In this document: piece after piece, positions 30,445-39,531 of the stretch
Layout of the letters: each line of letters opens with the position of its first letter
Position numbering within the stretch: the stretch's first letter is position 1
NCBI GenBank assembly: GCA_020634815.1
Contig: JACKBA010000015.1
Span: forward strand, 71,069 to 135,068
DNA length: 64,000 nt
Reading direction: 5' to 3'
Source: Caldilineaceae bacterium
GTDB taxonomy: Bacteria > Chloroflexota > Anaerolineae > Caldilineales > Caldilineaceae
Made by a program: the position numbers and the translations under genes
Notes under the pieces: generated by a model
Told to the model about the DNA's origin: nothing
The model's database searches: none
Seen by the model: the letters and a program-made list of their open reading frames with translations, nothing else

Positions 30445-31176
30445 CTATTGGATCGGATAGGTAACCAGGATTCCGAGCCCCGCGACAAAGACCAGGCCGG
30501 AGATCACGAGCATGGCCAGGTCAATGGCCTTCGACTGGAACTTGCCGCTGATGCCACCAAAGAAGAGCACCGAGGCAAAGATGACCGTCAATAGCACGTA
30601 GCGATCTGAAATATCGTTGGATTGAGCGGCCAACGACGACTCGCTTTCGGCTTCGGCCCGCAACTCTGCGGCACGTGCCGTTTCGGGCAGCGCGTACTCG
30701 GCCATCTCGAAAGGGGTCGCAGGGGCATCCGGGTTCTTCAACGGCTGTGTCGCAAGCCAGGCGTCCGTGGCAACCCGGAGTTCCGCAGGGAAACGCTGGT
30801 AGAGAAAGTCGGCCAGATCCTGGTTCTCCTCGCTGATTGCCGTGGCCCACTGCACGAAGAGCGTCGCCTGCAAGCTAAGGCGCTGCTGGGCCGAGCTTGC
30901 CTGTTGCGCCGACTGCACGTTGGCGGCAGTGGCGGCCGCCATGTGTCTGGCCTGCTCACCGCCCCACAGCGTTGCCTGGTAGCCGGCCCACGCCGTCGCC
31001 ACCGTTGCCAGCGAGAGCACGACGGCGGCGATGAACTCTACCCAGCGGTCGAAACGGCTGACCTCGCTCTCGGTCGAAAGGATCCGATCTCCGAATGATG
31101 CCAGCGCCGAGCCCGCTTGATCGGCGGAGGGGACGCCGGTCACATCTTCCGGCAGCGACAGCTTCTCGTTGCTCAT
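30445..31176 (-). CDS. Uncharacterised membrane protein (three helices)
   Basis: 243 residues from ATG 31176, which overlaps the P-type ATPase stop (ATGA); longer frames lie inside the ATPase gene. Helices at about 45-65 (FIAAVVLSLATVATAWAGYQ) and two at the C-terminus (VLLTVIFASVLFFGGISG and AMLVISGLVFVAGLGILV) flank an Ala/Gln/Glu-rich extramembrane region with HMAAATAANVQSAQQASSAQ. It resembles the uncharacterised DUF4337-type layout, with low certainty. Coupling to the ATPase suggests an accessory subunit. Confidence 0.75.
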   Translation of the reverse strand: MSNEKLSLPEDVTGVPSADQAGSALASFGDRILSTESEVSRFDRWVEFIAAVVLSLATVATAWAGYQATLWGGEQARHMAAATAANVQSAQQASSAQQRLSLQATLFVQWATAISEENQDLADFLYQRFPAELRVATDAWLATQPLKNPDAPATPFEMAEYALPETARAAELRAEAESESSLAAQSNDISDRYVLLTVIFASVLFFGGISGKFQSKAIDLAMLVISGLVFVAGLGILVTYPIQ

Positions 31177-33731
31177 TGAGACACGTCTGTTTTGGCGTCT
31201 GAGGCATTGTCCCCGTGCGGGATATCGAGAAAGCGCTCCAGCAGGTTCGCCCGCCACGCGTAGCGCTGCAAGAAGACCCACAGCACGGTCGCGACAAGGA
31301 TCGCGGCGTGGAACGAGAAAGGTAGCGGAACGAGTTCGAAGAATTCCCGCAGGCCGGGCACCAGCAACACGACATAGTAGCCGACGATCAGCGCTACCGC
31401 GCCGGCGGCAGACAGCCACTGACCATGCTGGAAAGGCGAACCGCCGGCAAACCAGCGCACTGGTGGGTCGGCAAAGACCATGAGCAGGATGCCGGTAAGG
31501 ACAAAGAAGGTGACGAGCGCCGTCTGCGCGCTATAGCGCACCGCCGTATTGTAGAGTTCCTCGCCGCTCAGCGAGCCGGGCGCCACGCGCGCGGTGCGCT
31601 CGATGACGCCTACCATCTCCGGCGTCATCTCGATGGTCGCCAGCCCGCGCTGGGTGACGAAAAAGGCGCCGGTGTAGAGCAGCAGACCCAAGAAGAAGAG
31701 CAGGAAAGCGGCCGGCAGCGTGAAATGTAGAATATTGGCCGAGAGCCGCGTACGGTTGATCGCCGCCACCGCCGTCAGCGAGAGAATCGCCGGCGGCGCG
31801 CCGCGCGCAAAGAAGGACATCATCGTGTTCTGCGCCGTGGTGAAGGGGAAGCCCATCTGTAGCACGCCGATGGCCGTGATGAGCAGCAGCAGCGCAAAGA
31901 CCGTTACCATGTAGGTCTTGAGAATATTCTGAATGCTGGCGACGATACGTTGGCCCTCGGTGACCGCTTTCGGCAGCGCCTCGAACGAATCGCCCAGCAG
32001 GACGATCCCTGCCACCGCACGTGTCGCCGTGCTGCCGCTCTCCATGGCGATGCCAATATCCGCTTTCTTGAGCGAGAGCACGTCGTTGACACCGTCGCCG
32101 ATCATGGCCACGTATGCGCCCTGGCCGCGCAGCGCATCGACCAGCGCCTCCTTTTGTTGCGGCGTGATGCGGCCGAAGACGGTATCCTGCGCGGCGTGGC
32201 TGGCGAATTCCGCCTGGCTCATGGTCGCCAGCTCCGGCCCGGAGACGGCGGTCAGGTCGCCCGGCAGCCCGGCTTGCTTCGCCAGCGCCGAGACGGTCTG
32301 CGGGTTGTCGCCGGAGATGACTTTGATCTTGACGCCATTCTTGGCAAAGGCCTCCAGCGTCTCATGCAGATGCGGGCGCAGTTCGTCGCTGAAGCTGATA
32401 ATGCCCTGCAGCGACAGCGCCGGCAGGGCCGGCTCGCCCTGCGCGTCGTGCAACGTCATGCTGTCGGGCGCGCCGGCGAAGACCAGCACGCGCAACCCCG
32501 CGTCAGACCAGGCCTGCACCTGCTGGCGGGCCGCGTCGTCGATGGTCAGACGTCCCTGCAACATCTCGAGTGCGCCCAGCACGTACACCCCGCGCATGCC
32601 GTTCGCCGCGTCATCGAAGGCCAATGCCGACCATTTGAGCGCCGAGGTGAAGGGGACTTCGTCGACGATCTTGCATTTCTGCCCCTGGCGCCATTCGACG
32701 ATGGCTTCGGTGGTCTTGTTGGTGCTCGTAGCGCTGGCCGCGAAGTTGGCCAAACGCTGCTCCAGTGCGGCCTTGTCGATGCCTACGGGCAGCGCGTCGT
32801 GATAGCGGATCTTGTTGGCGGTGAGTGTGCCCGTCTTGTCCGTACAGAGCACCGTGACGTTGCTCAGCGACTCGACCGCGTTGATCTGCTGCACCAGCCC
32901 GCCCTGCTGACCGATGCGCACCGCGCCCCACGAGTAGTTGAGCGTGATGAAGACAAGCAGACCAGCCGAAATGGAGCCGGTGATGACCGCCAGGGCTTGC
33001 AGCCACAGGTCGACGCGCAGGTTGAGTACCCACAGCGCCAGCACGAGCAGGATACCGTAGAAGACCACCACCAGCAGCAGGATGCGCAGCAGACGATTGA
33101 CATCCTGCTGCAGCGGCGTCTGCTCCAGCTTGAACTGGCGGGCGTTCTTGGTGAGCTGGTTGGCAAAACTCTGCTCGCCCACCTTGGTGGCCTGTACCAA
33201 CGCCTTGCCTGTGATGCAGAAGCTGCCGGAGAGCACCTGGTCACCCGGGGCTTTATCGACGGCGTCGGACTCGCCGGTCAGCGCGCTCTCATCCATCTCC
33301 AGCTTACCGCTGTCGACGATGACGCCATCCACCGGCATCTGGTCGCCGGCAGTGATGACGAGGATATCGCCCAGCACCAGGTCCGCCGGATCAACCTGCC
33401 GATCCTGCCCGTCGCGCCGCACGGTGACCGTGGTGCGCGCCAGCAGCGCGATCTTGTCGAGCTTGCGCTTGGCGGCCACCTCCTGGACGATGCCGACGAC
33501 AGCGTTGAAGAGGACCAGCATGACCGTCGTCACTGCACTACGCCAGTCGCCCACAAGGATCATCCCCGCGCCGATGGCGTACAACACCACGTTGACCGGG
33601 CTGAAGACATTGGTCTTGAGAATGTCGCCGACGGAACGGCTGCTCTGTAGCTTGACGGCGTTGCCTTCGCCCTGACTCCGCCGCGCCTGGATCTCCGCCG
33701 CGGTCAGGCCGGTTGCTGGGTTGACTGCCAT
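31173..33731 (-). CDS. Cation-transporting P-type ATPase (P2/CtpE-like)
   Basis: About 852 residues from ATG 33731 (a GTG is 9 nt further upstream). The phosphorylation motif DKTGTLT has Asp298; the actuator loop is ESALTGES; the ATP site includes a KWSAL-type stretch; the hinge is GDGVNDVLSLKKADIGIAM. N- and C-terminal hydrophobic helices bring the total to about 10. The GDGVNDVLSLKKAD spelling and the overall order resemble CtpE-type ATPases, for which divalent cation (Ca2+/Mg2+) transport is reported, but the ion is not readable here. Middle gene of a three-gene operon. Confidence 0.88.
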   Translation of the reverse strand: MAVNPATGLTAAEIQARRSQGEGNAVKLQSSRSVGDILKTNVFSPVNVVLYAIGAGMILVGDWRSAVTTVMLVLFNAVVGIVQEVAAKRKLDKIALLARTTVTVRRDGQDRQVDPADLVLGDILVITAGDQMPVDGVIVDSGKLEMDESALTGESDAVDKAPGDQVLSGSFCITGKALVQATKVGEQSFANQLTKNARQFKLEQTPLQQDVNRLLRILLLVVVFYGILLVLALWVLNLRVDLWLQALAVITGSISAGLLVFITLNYSWGAVRIGQQGGLVQQINAVESLSNVTVLCTDKTGTLTANKIRYHDALPVGIDKAALEQRLANFAASATSTNKTTEAIVEWRQGQKCKIVDEVPFTSALKWSALAFDDAANGMRGVYVLGALEMLQGRLTIDDAARQQVQAWSDAGLRVLVFAGAPDSMTLHDAQGEPALPALSLQGIISFSDELRPHLHETLEAFAKNGVKIKVISGDNPQTVSALAKQAGLPGDLTAVSGPELATMSQAEFASHAAQDTVFGRITPQQKEALVDALRGQGAYVAMIGDGVNDVLSLKKADIGIAMESGSTATRAVAGIVLLGDSFEALPKAVTEGQRIVASIQNILKTYMVTVFALLLLITAIGVLQMGFPFTTAQNTMMSFFARGAPPAILSLTAVAAINRTRLSANILHFTLPAAFLLFFLGLLLYTGAFFVTQRGLATIEMTPEMVGVIERTARVAPGSLSGEELYNTAVRYSAQTALVTFFVLTGILLMVFADPPVRWFAGGSPFQHGQWLSAAGAVALIVGYYVVLLVPGLREFFELVPLPFSFHAAILVATVLWVFLQRYAWRANLLERFLDIPHGDNASDAKTDVSQ

Positions 33732-33806
33732 TTCATTCACGGTACAGGTCTTTCTGTGGTGTGGGATTGTCGCTGCAGCCCTGCCAGCAGCCAAGTTGAT
33801 TGCGGC

Positions 33807-34349
33807 CTATTCTTCGGCAACCGCGTCCATCACTTCGGGGCTCTTGGCAACCTCGATCAGTGCGTCGCTGGAGACGTCGTAGGCGCGCACGGTGACGCCC
33901 GGGCCACTCATGAACTCGGTCACCAGCGGGATCTCGTACTCGTCGCACGGCACAACGACGGCCACGCGGCCGGCATCCAGCTCTTGCCCAATCTGGGCGA
34001 TCTCTTCCTTGGTCAACCCCATGGAATTTTTCAGGAACGCGCCGACTACGCCGCCCAGCGCGCCCGCCCCGACGGCGCCGGCAATCAACGAGGCGCCGCC
34101 CGTCAACACCGCACCGATGATGCCCACGGTCGCACCGATGGCAACACCCCGGCCGGTCTTGCGCCCGACGCTCGTCTTGACCTTATCCCCCTCCTTGCGC
34201 AACAGGCCGATGGCGCCCAACTTCATGTGGTCGTTGGCCTTGTCCCACATCTTGAGCCCTTCGATTGCCGTCTGTGCGGCCTGTTCGTCGCCGAAAAATG
34301 CAATCACCACATGGTCGTTCTTATCGATCGGCTTGTCGGATTGTGACAT
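33807..34349 (-). CDS. DUF1269-like glycine-zipper membrane-associated protein
   Basis: 180 residues from ATG 34349, preceded by GGGAGAG. Residues 8-60 form a ferredoxin-like alpha/beta region (HVVIAFFGDEQAAQTAIEGL). The middle is a Gly-rich membrane segment (GVAIGATVGIIGAVLTGGAS, LIAGAVGAGALGGVVGAFL) with glycine-zipper spacing. A C-terminal part (VAVVVPCDEYEIPLVTEF) again looks like a small sensor fold. This is the pattern of DUF1269/Slp-like stress proteins, function unknown. It precedes the P-type ATPase by 75 bp on the same strand. Confidence 0.75.
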   Translation of the reverse strand: MSQSDKPIDKNDHVVIAFFGDEQAAQTAIEGLKMWDKANDHMKLGAIGLLRKEGDKVKTSVGRKTGRGVAIGATVGIIGAVLTGGASLIAGAVGAGALGGVVGAFLKNSMGLTKEEIAQIGQELDAGRVAVVVPCDEYEIPLVTEFMSGPGVTVRAYDVSSDALIEVAKSPEVMDAVAEE

Positions 34350-34446
34350 GGTGTCTCTCCCTTGCGTGTGAACTGGCATAAACGCTAATTCTGGCAGTTG
34401 CAGTGTAGTAAACGGGTATGCTGTTGTCAAACGGGTCCGGCAGGCT

Positions 34447-35340
34447 TCACTTGAAGATGGCGTCAGTGTTCACTGTTGCCGGGCGGATGCGACAGACAAC
34501 CCGTGTTTCTCGCTCCCGCTGCTCGGCCGGATAGATGTCGCCGTAGAATCGCCCCTTGCCCGTGTAACGTTGCGTCAGCCGGTCGGCCAGGTCGATGGCG
34601 CCCGCTTGCGCGATCTCCGCAACCGTGCCGCGCACTTCCACGTACCGGCTGTTGTTGGCTGGGTCGACGGCAAGCAGCGCGACGCGCGGATCGGCGGCCA
34701 TGTTCCGCCCCTTCTGCCGCTCCCGCGTCGTGCTGATCAGCACGTCTTCGCCGTCATAGTCGCACCAGACCAGGCTCGCCTGGGGTTGGCCGCCGGGCAT
34801 GCGCGTGACGAGCACGGCAAAGACCGTGCCGCAGAGCAGCCCGGCATGCGAGGCGGGTATGGGGCCGCTGCCCAGGGCGCCAGGCAGAGCCAGCGCAGCC
34901 GCGCCCAGCGGGCGTCCGCCGCCATCCTCGACGCGCACGCGCTGCGGCGAAACACGGCAGATCACCGGCGTAAAGCGGCTGCTCAATTCGGCCGGCACGG
35001 CATCGCCGAAGAAATGGGGCTTGCCCAGGTAGAGCATCGTCAGCGCGTCGTTGTGCGCGTGGGCGCCCTCCTCCGTCATGGCCACAACGCGGCCACGCAC
35101 CTCGATATTGCGCAGCGGGTTGGCTGGGTCGGCGACGAGCAGTGCCACGCGCGGGTCGCGGCGCATGTTACGCTCTTTCTGAAAGCCGCGCATGGTGTTG
35201 AGCAGGATGTACCCACCGTCGCGGTTGCACCACACGACGGTCGCCTGTGGCCCACCGCCGGGCATGAGCGTAGCGAGCGCCGGGGCATACGGACCGTCGA
35301 TCAGGTCAACGTGCGATTGTGGAATGGGAGCAAGTAGCAT
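34447..35340 (-). CDS. Tandem-domain PPOX-class (F420/FMN-dependent) oxidoreductase-like protein
   Basis: 297 residues from ATG 35340, which has AAGGAGG upstream. Two similar ~130-residue split-barrel domains are fused. Each has the run MPGG-x-PQA-x-(V/L)VW-C followed by ERNMRRDPRVALLVADPAN (first) or KGRNMAADPRVALLAVDPAN (second) and V-E-V-R-G. These are the flavin/F420-binding PPOX signatures found in proteins that normally have one domain and dimerise; here the dimer seems to be made within one chain. Substrate unknown. Confidence 0.85.
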   Translation of the reverse strand: MLLAPIPQSHVDLIDGPYAPALATLMPGGGPQATVVWCNRDGGYILLNTMRGFQKERNMRRDPRVALLVADPANPLRNIEVRGRVVAMTEEGAHAHNDALTMLYLGKPHFFGDAVPAELSSRFTPVICRVSPQRVRVEDGGGRPLGAAALALPGALGSGPIPASHAGLLCGTVFAVLVTRMPGGQPQASLVWCDYDGEDVLISTTRERQKGRNMAADPRVALLAVDPANNSRYVEVRGTVAEIAQAGAIDLADRLTQRYTGKGRFYGDIYPAEQRERETRVVCRIRPATVNTDAIFK

Positions 35341-35543
35341 CGTGCGCCTCCTTGTTGAGTACAGGTCATCCTCCATTATCGCACACGGGGACGTAGCAGC
35401 CATTGCCGCACTGTTCTCCCAAGAGACAGCCGCCGGCACAAAGTTACGTTATTTTCGGGTTGCCCTGCCCGGTTACAGGGCGCTATAATCAAGACAGAGT
35501 GCCGGCGAACTGCCTGACGAGCCGCGACTGTAGGGGGTCTGCC

Positions 35544-38171
35544 GTGACGAAACACGTGGCGACGACCGTTGTACTTCTCCTGACGTTGTTCGCGCTTCCG
35601 GCCATCGCCGATGCCAATGCGAGCGGAATGAGCGCGCGCGATGCGCAGATAGCGACAACTACCGTTCTCGCCTCCAGCCTTGCAGGGGACGAACTTCCGC
35701 CTGTCGCCCCTCTCTACAACCTTCTAGATTGGATGATGGGACTCGTACTGGCCGCGTCAGCCATCTTTGTCGGCTGGCTGGTCACCCTGCGCAGAGTCGT
35801 CCGCCAGCGGACGCGGGAACTGCAAGAAGAACTCGACCGGCGCGAGCGAGCCGAATCCGCCCTGCGTGCCAGCGAACACAAATACCGGCTGCTGGTCGAC
35901 AACCTGGCGCAGGGTATCTGGCACATCGACCAGGACGCGCGCACCACCTTCGCCAATCCGGCCATGGCTGCCATGCTCGGGTACAACGCCGAAGAGATGG
36001 CCGGCCGGCCCCTCTTCGACTTCATGGACGCCCGCGGCGTCGAGCTGGCTACCCGCTATTTCGAGGCGCGCAAAGATGGCGTGACCGAACGTCATGATTT
36101 CGAGTTCCTGCGCAAAGATGGCTCGCGCATCTATACGTCGATCGAGACCGGCCCGTTGCTTGACGAAAAGGGCGACTTCACCGGTGCAATTGCCGGTGTC
36201 CAGGATGTCACTGCGCTGCGGGCGACGACCGAAGCCCTGCGCCACTCGGAAGCAAATCTGCACACGCTCATCGAAAGCACCGACGACATCATCGCCCTGC
36301 GCAATCGCACCGGCGAAGTGGTCGTGTCAAACGGCAGTTTCGCCCGACTCTATCATGCACTTTTCGATGTCGAAGTGGCGCCAGAGTCGCAGGAAGCAAC
36401 ACACCTCGTGCATGCCGAACGGAATCGATGGAACGAGATTCTTGCCGAGGTCCATACCGGCGATGCGTACCATATGGACTATGCGCGCGAAATTGATGAC
36501 AAGATGCGCTACTTCGCCATGTCGATCTATCCGGTCCGCTCCGGCGGCGAGATCATCGGCTCGTCCGAGTTCACGCGCGAGATTACGGATCGCGTGCGCG
36601 CCGAGGAATCGCTCCGCGACAGCGAAGCGCGCTTCCGTCTCGCCTTTGAGAATGCCAACGTCGGCGTCTGTCTGGTCGGGCTTGACCGTCGCCTCCTGCG
36701 CGTCAACGAACGCTTCTGCACCATGCTTGGGTACGAACGCCACGAGCTGGAGGGCTTGACGGTCGACGAAATCACCCACCCGGACTATGTGGCAGCCAGC
36801 ACCGCATTCATCCAACGTGTGGCAGCGGGCGATCGTGACGACATCGAGAAAGTCTATCTCCATCGCGATGGCCGCCATGTGTGGGGGCGCGTGAATAGGT
36901 CGTTGGTACGCGACGGCGATGGCAAACCGCTCTATTACATTGCTCACGTCCAGGACATCACCGAGCGCAAGCAGGCCGAGGCAGAGCGCGAGCGGCTGCA
37001 GGAACAATTACTGCAAGCGCAGAAAATGGAAGCGATCGGCAGGCTGGCCGGCGGCATCGCCCATGACTTCAACAACATGCTCGCCGTCATTCTCCTGCGC
37101 GCGGAGATGTCGCTGCCGTTGACCGGCGAGTCGACGCCGCTGCACTACAACCTGTCGAGCATCCACGGCACGGCCCAACGCTCAGCCGACCTGGTCCGCC
37201 AGTTGCTCGGCTTTGCGCGCAAACAGGTGATAGCCCCCAAGTCACTAGACTTGAACGCCACCATCGAGGGCATGTTGCCCATGCTGCAATCGCTCGTTGG
37301 CGAAGGCATTGCGCTTACCTGGCATCCCGCGGCCGGCCTCTGGCGCGTCAAGATGGATCCGGCCCAGATCGACCAGATCCTCGCCAACCTGTGTTCCAAC
37401 GCGCGCGACGCCGTCGAAGGCGCCGGGGCAATCAAGATTGAAACGGCAAACGTGGTGGTGGAAGAAGCAATGCATGACGCCGACGGTGCGCTGCCGGCCG
37501 GTGACTATGTTGCGTTCAGCGTAACGGACGATGGCTGCGGCATTGACGATGCGCTATTGCCGCACATCTTTGAGCCGTTCTTCACCACCAAGGAAGTTGG
37601 CAAAGGCTCCGGTCTCGGGCTGGCGACGGTGGAGGGTATCGTCCATCAGAACCACGGCCACATTCAGCTTGTCACGGCGCCAGGCCAGGGGGCCACGTTC
37701 AAGATCCTGCTGCCCCGCCAGGTGACCGAATCCGGGGGCGACAGCCGCCAGACAGGCGACCTGGCCGGAGGCAAAGGGGAGACCATCCTGGTCGTCGAAG
37801 ATGAACCCACCCTCTTGGAAATGACCGCCGAAGCCCTGGAGTTTCTTGGCTACAAGGTGCTGAGCGCCGGTAGTCTGGCGGACGCGCGGCGGCTGATGGA
37901 GGAGCATGGAGACGCGCTTGACCTGCTCGTGACCGATATTGTCATGCCGGAAGTCGACGGCCGCCAGCTCGCCAGGCGGCTTGCCGAACTCCAGCCCGGT
38001 CTGCGTGTGCTCTTCGTTTCCGGCTATCCGGCCGATCATGCTACTCCACGCGGCACGCCGGACAGCGACGCCAACTTCCTGCAGAAACCCTATTCGTTGC
38101 ACGCGCTCGCCGCCAAGGTCAGGGAAATCCTGGATTCGGCCCCGGTGGTAGAGGTTACCACTCGAAAATGA
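35544..38171 (+). CDS. PAS-domain hybrid histidine kinase with receiver
   Basis: 875 residues from a GTG start at 35544 behind AGGGGG; upstream codons do not look coding. There is a signal-like helix at the N-terminus and a second transmembrane helix (MMGLVLAASAIFVGWLVTL), a short coiled coil, then three PAS domains (about 110-235, 240-360, 365-490; the last ends in the PAC-like HVQDITERKQAEAERE). The dimerisation/phosphoacceptor helix has His507 (GGIAHDFNNML), the ATPase has N-box LANLCSNARDAVE, G1 DDGCGI and G2 GKGSGLGLATV. The C-terminal receiver carries acceptor Asp798 (LLVTDIVMPEVDG) and Lys in LQKPYS. An NtrB-like HDFNN kinase. Confidence 0.92.
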   Translation: MTKHVATTVVLLLTLFALPAIADANASGMSARDAQIATTTVLASSLAGDELPPVAPLYNLLDWMMGLVLAASAIFVGWLVTLRRVVRQRTRELQEELDRRERAESALRASEHKYRLLVDNLAQGIWHIDQDARTTFANPAMAAMLGYNAEEMAGRPLFDFMDARGVELATRYFEARKDGVTERHDFEFLRKDGSRIYTSIETGPLLDEKGDFTGAIAGVQDVTALRATTEALRHSEANLHTLIESTDDIIALRNRTGEVVVSNGSFARLYHALFDVEVAPESQEATHLVHAERNRWNEILAEVHTGDAYHMDYAREIDDKMRYFAMSIYPVRSGGEIIGSSEFTREITDRVRAEESLRDSEARFRLAFENANVGVCLVGLDRRLLRVNERFCTMLGYERHELEGLTVDEITHPDYVAASTAFIQRVAAGDRDDIEKVYLHRDGRHVWGRVNRSLVRDGDGKPLYYIAHVQDITERKQAEAERERLQEQLLQAQKMEAIGRLAGGIAHDFNNMLAVILLRAEMSLPLTGESTPLHYNLSSIHGTAQRSADLVRQLLGFARKQVIAPKSLDLNATIEGMLPMLQSLVGEGIALTWHPAAGLWRVKMDPAQIDQILANLCSNARDAVEGAGAIKIETANVVVEEAMHDADGALPAGDYVAFSVTDDGCGIDDALLPHIFEPFFTTKEVGKGSGLGLATVEGIVHQNHGHIQLVTAPGQGATFKILLPRQVTESGGDSRQTGDLAGGKGETILVVEDEPTLLEMTAEALEFLGYKVLSAGSLADARRLMEEHGDALDLLVTDIVMPEVDGRQLARRLAELQPGLRVLFVSGYPADHATPRGTPDSDANFLQKPYSLHALAAKVREILDSAPVVEVTTRK

Positions 38172-38219
38172 CGTTTCCGTGTATCCTATCGCCAGCCAAA
38201 ATAGAAGCACAGCACGTCT

Positions 38220-39236
38220 TCAGCCCGCCCCACTTGCGCGCTCCGCCGCCAGATATTCCTGAAGCCAACCCGGCACCGCGTCGGCATCCTCGCCCTCTTC
38301 TCCCGGCGGCACCGTCGCCAGCGCACGCCGCCACGTCAGCGCCCGGTTGACCATCGTGAGCCGCTCTGCGATGGACAGCACGTCGCGCAACTCGTCGAGC
38401 GTCCCGTAGTCGAGCCATTGCGCCAGGTAGAGATCGCGCAATTCGGCGAGGAACGGATCGCCTGCCTCCAGCCCAAGCCCATACGTAATGCTGCGTAGCG
38501 CTACCGGCAGCGTCAGGAATGGATGTGCCACGCACGCATCGCCCCAGTCGATGAAACGGTATTCGCCACCGTCCAACAGGATATTGGCGTCATGGAAGTC
38601 GCTGTGGTCGACTGTGACCGGGATGCCCAGCACGTCCACGTACACACAGCGCTCGGCAAAGGTGGGCGACAGCGCGCGCAGATCTGCGTGCTCGGCGGGC
38701 GTCAGACCGTGCGCCGCACCGATGGCAAGCGCCGCTTCGTCCGCCAGCAGCGCGTCGTAGAGGGCGGGCAGCGCGGCCGGGCGCCGATCCATCACGCCGG
38801 CGGCGAGCAACTCCCCGGCATAGGGCGCCAGTTCCTGTTGCAGGCGGGCGTAACGCGGGAAGATGTGCGTCCAGTGTTCAACCTCACGAGCGCCACGCGT
38901 GCGCGGCCGGAGCAGTTCGCCGCCGTCGCCCATGAGGATCAACCCCTGCCCCGGCTCTACGGCCCAGATGGGCGGCACCACATCCGGACGCACGCGGCTC
39001 AGCAGAGACAGCACGGCCACCTCGTGTCTCATGGTGGGAGCACACGCCTTGAGCCAGAGCACGCCGCCCGAGGTGGGCACGCGCCACAGCGCCGACCACG
39101 GGCTCATCCGCGCCGGCTCCAGCGCGTCGGTTATCCGCTGCCCATGCGGAGCTAGCTGTGCGTCCGCCCACGCCGTCACTTGCGGCAGCCACGCCGCTGC
39201 GGTCCACGGCGCGGGTGTATATGGAATGGCCGTCAT
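38220..39236 (-). CDS. APH-fold (aminoglycoside phosphotransferase-like) kinase
   Basis: 338 residues from ATG 39236 (AAGGGGG upstream; an alternative ATG is at 39266). The catalytic loop VDHSDFHDANILLDGG fits the HxDxxxxN pattern of APH kinases, followed by the Mg-binding FIDWGDACVAHPF. N-lobe features (VLWLKACAPTMRHEVAVLSL) include the ATP-binding Lys and a Glu. Such proteins phosphorylate small molecules (aminoglycosides, homoserine, choline and others); nothing here points specifically to resistance. It is convergent with the kinase at 35544. Confidence 0.85.
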   Translation of the reverse strand: MTAIPYTPAPWTAAAWLPQVTAWADAQLAPHGQRITDALEPARMSPWSALWRVPTSGGVLWLKACAPTMRHEVAVLSLLSRVRPDVVPPIWAVEPGQGLILMGDGGELLRPRTRGAREVEHWTHIFPRYARLQQELAPYAGELLAAGVMDRRPAALPALYDALLADEAALAIGAAHGLTPAEHADLRALSPTFAERCVYVDVLGIPVTVDHSDFHDANILLDGGEYRFIDWGDACVAHPFLTLPVALRSITYGLGLEAGDPFLAELRDLYLAQWLDYGTLDELRDVLSIAERLTMVNRALTWRRALATVPPGEEGEDADAVPGWLQEYLAAERASGAG

Positions 39237-39446
39237 CGCGCCTCGCCCCCTTCGCTCGTTTGCCATCACTCCGATATGCCTTGCGCCGGAAAGTGTAGCA
39301 CGTCTTGTAGCAGCGCGCCTCCGGGTCAAGCCCGAAGACGTCACCGTCGTGGCGACCGTTGACCATTGACCATTGATCACGACCTTCCTACTTACTTCTC
39401 CGTAATATTCCCCGCACTTTTCCCTATCGCCTTCACCTGATTGCAG

Positions 39447-39455
39447 TGTTATAAT
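39447..39455 (+). promoter_or_regulatory. Extended -10 promoter of the second hybrid kinase
   Basis: TGTTATAAT: an extended TGn ahead of a perfect TATAAT at 39450-39455, in the 295-bp gap between divergent genes. No good -35 hexamer is present at 17 bp, consistent with an extended -10 promoter. The start codon at 39532 is about 77 nt downstream. Confidence 0.55.
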
Positions 39456-39531
39456 ATTGAAAATCCCGTCAAGTGACTGGCGCTCTGATCCTCCGCCAGC
39501 CAGCCTCCGACAAATCGAATGGACCGGGCAT

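Noticed and set aside
38220..39236. Antibiotic-resistance aminoglycoside kinase
   Set aside because: Only the general APH fold motifs are present; this fold is used by many small-molecule kinases, so a resistance role is not claimed.
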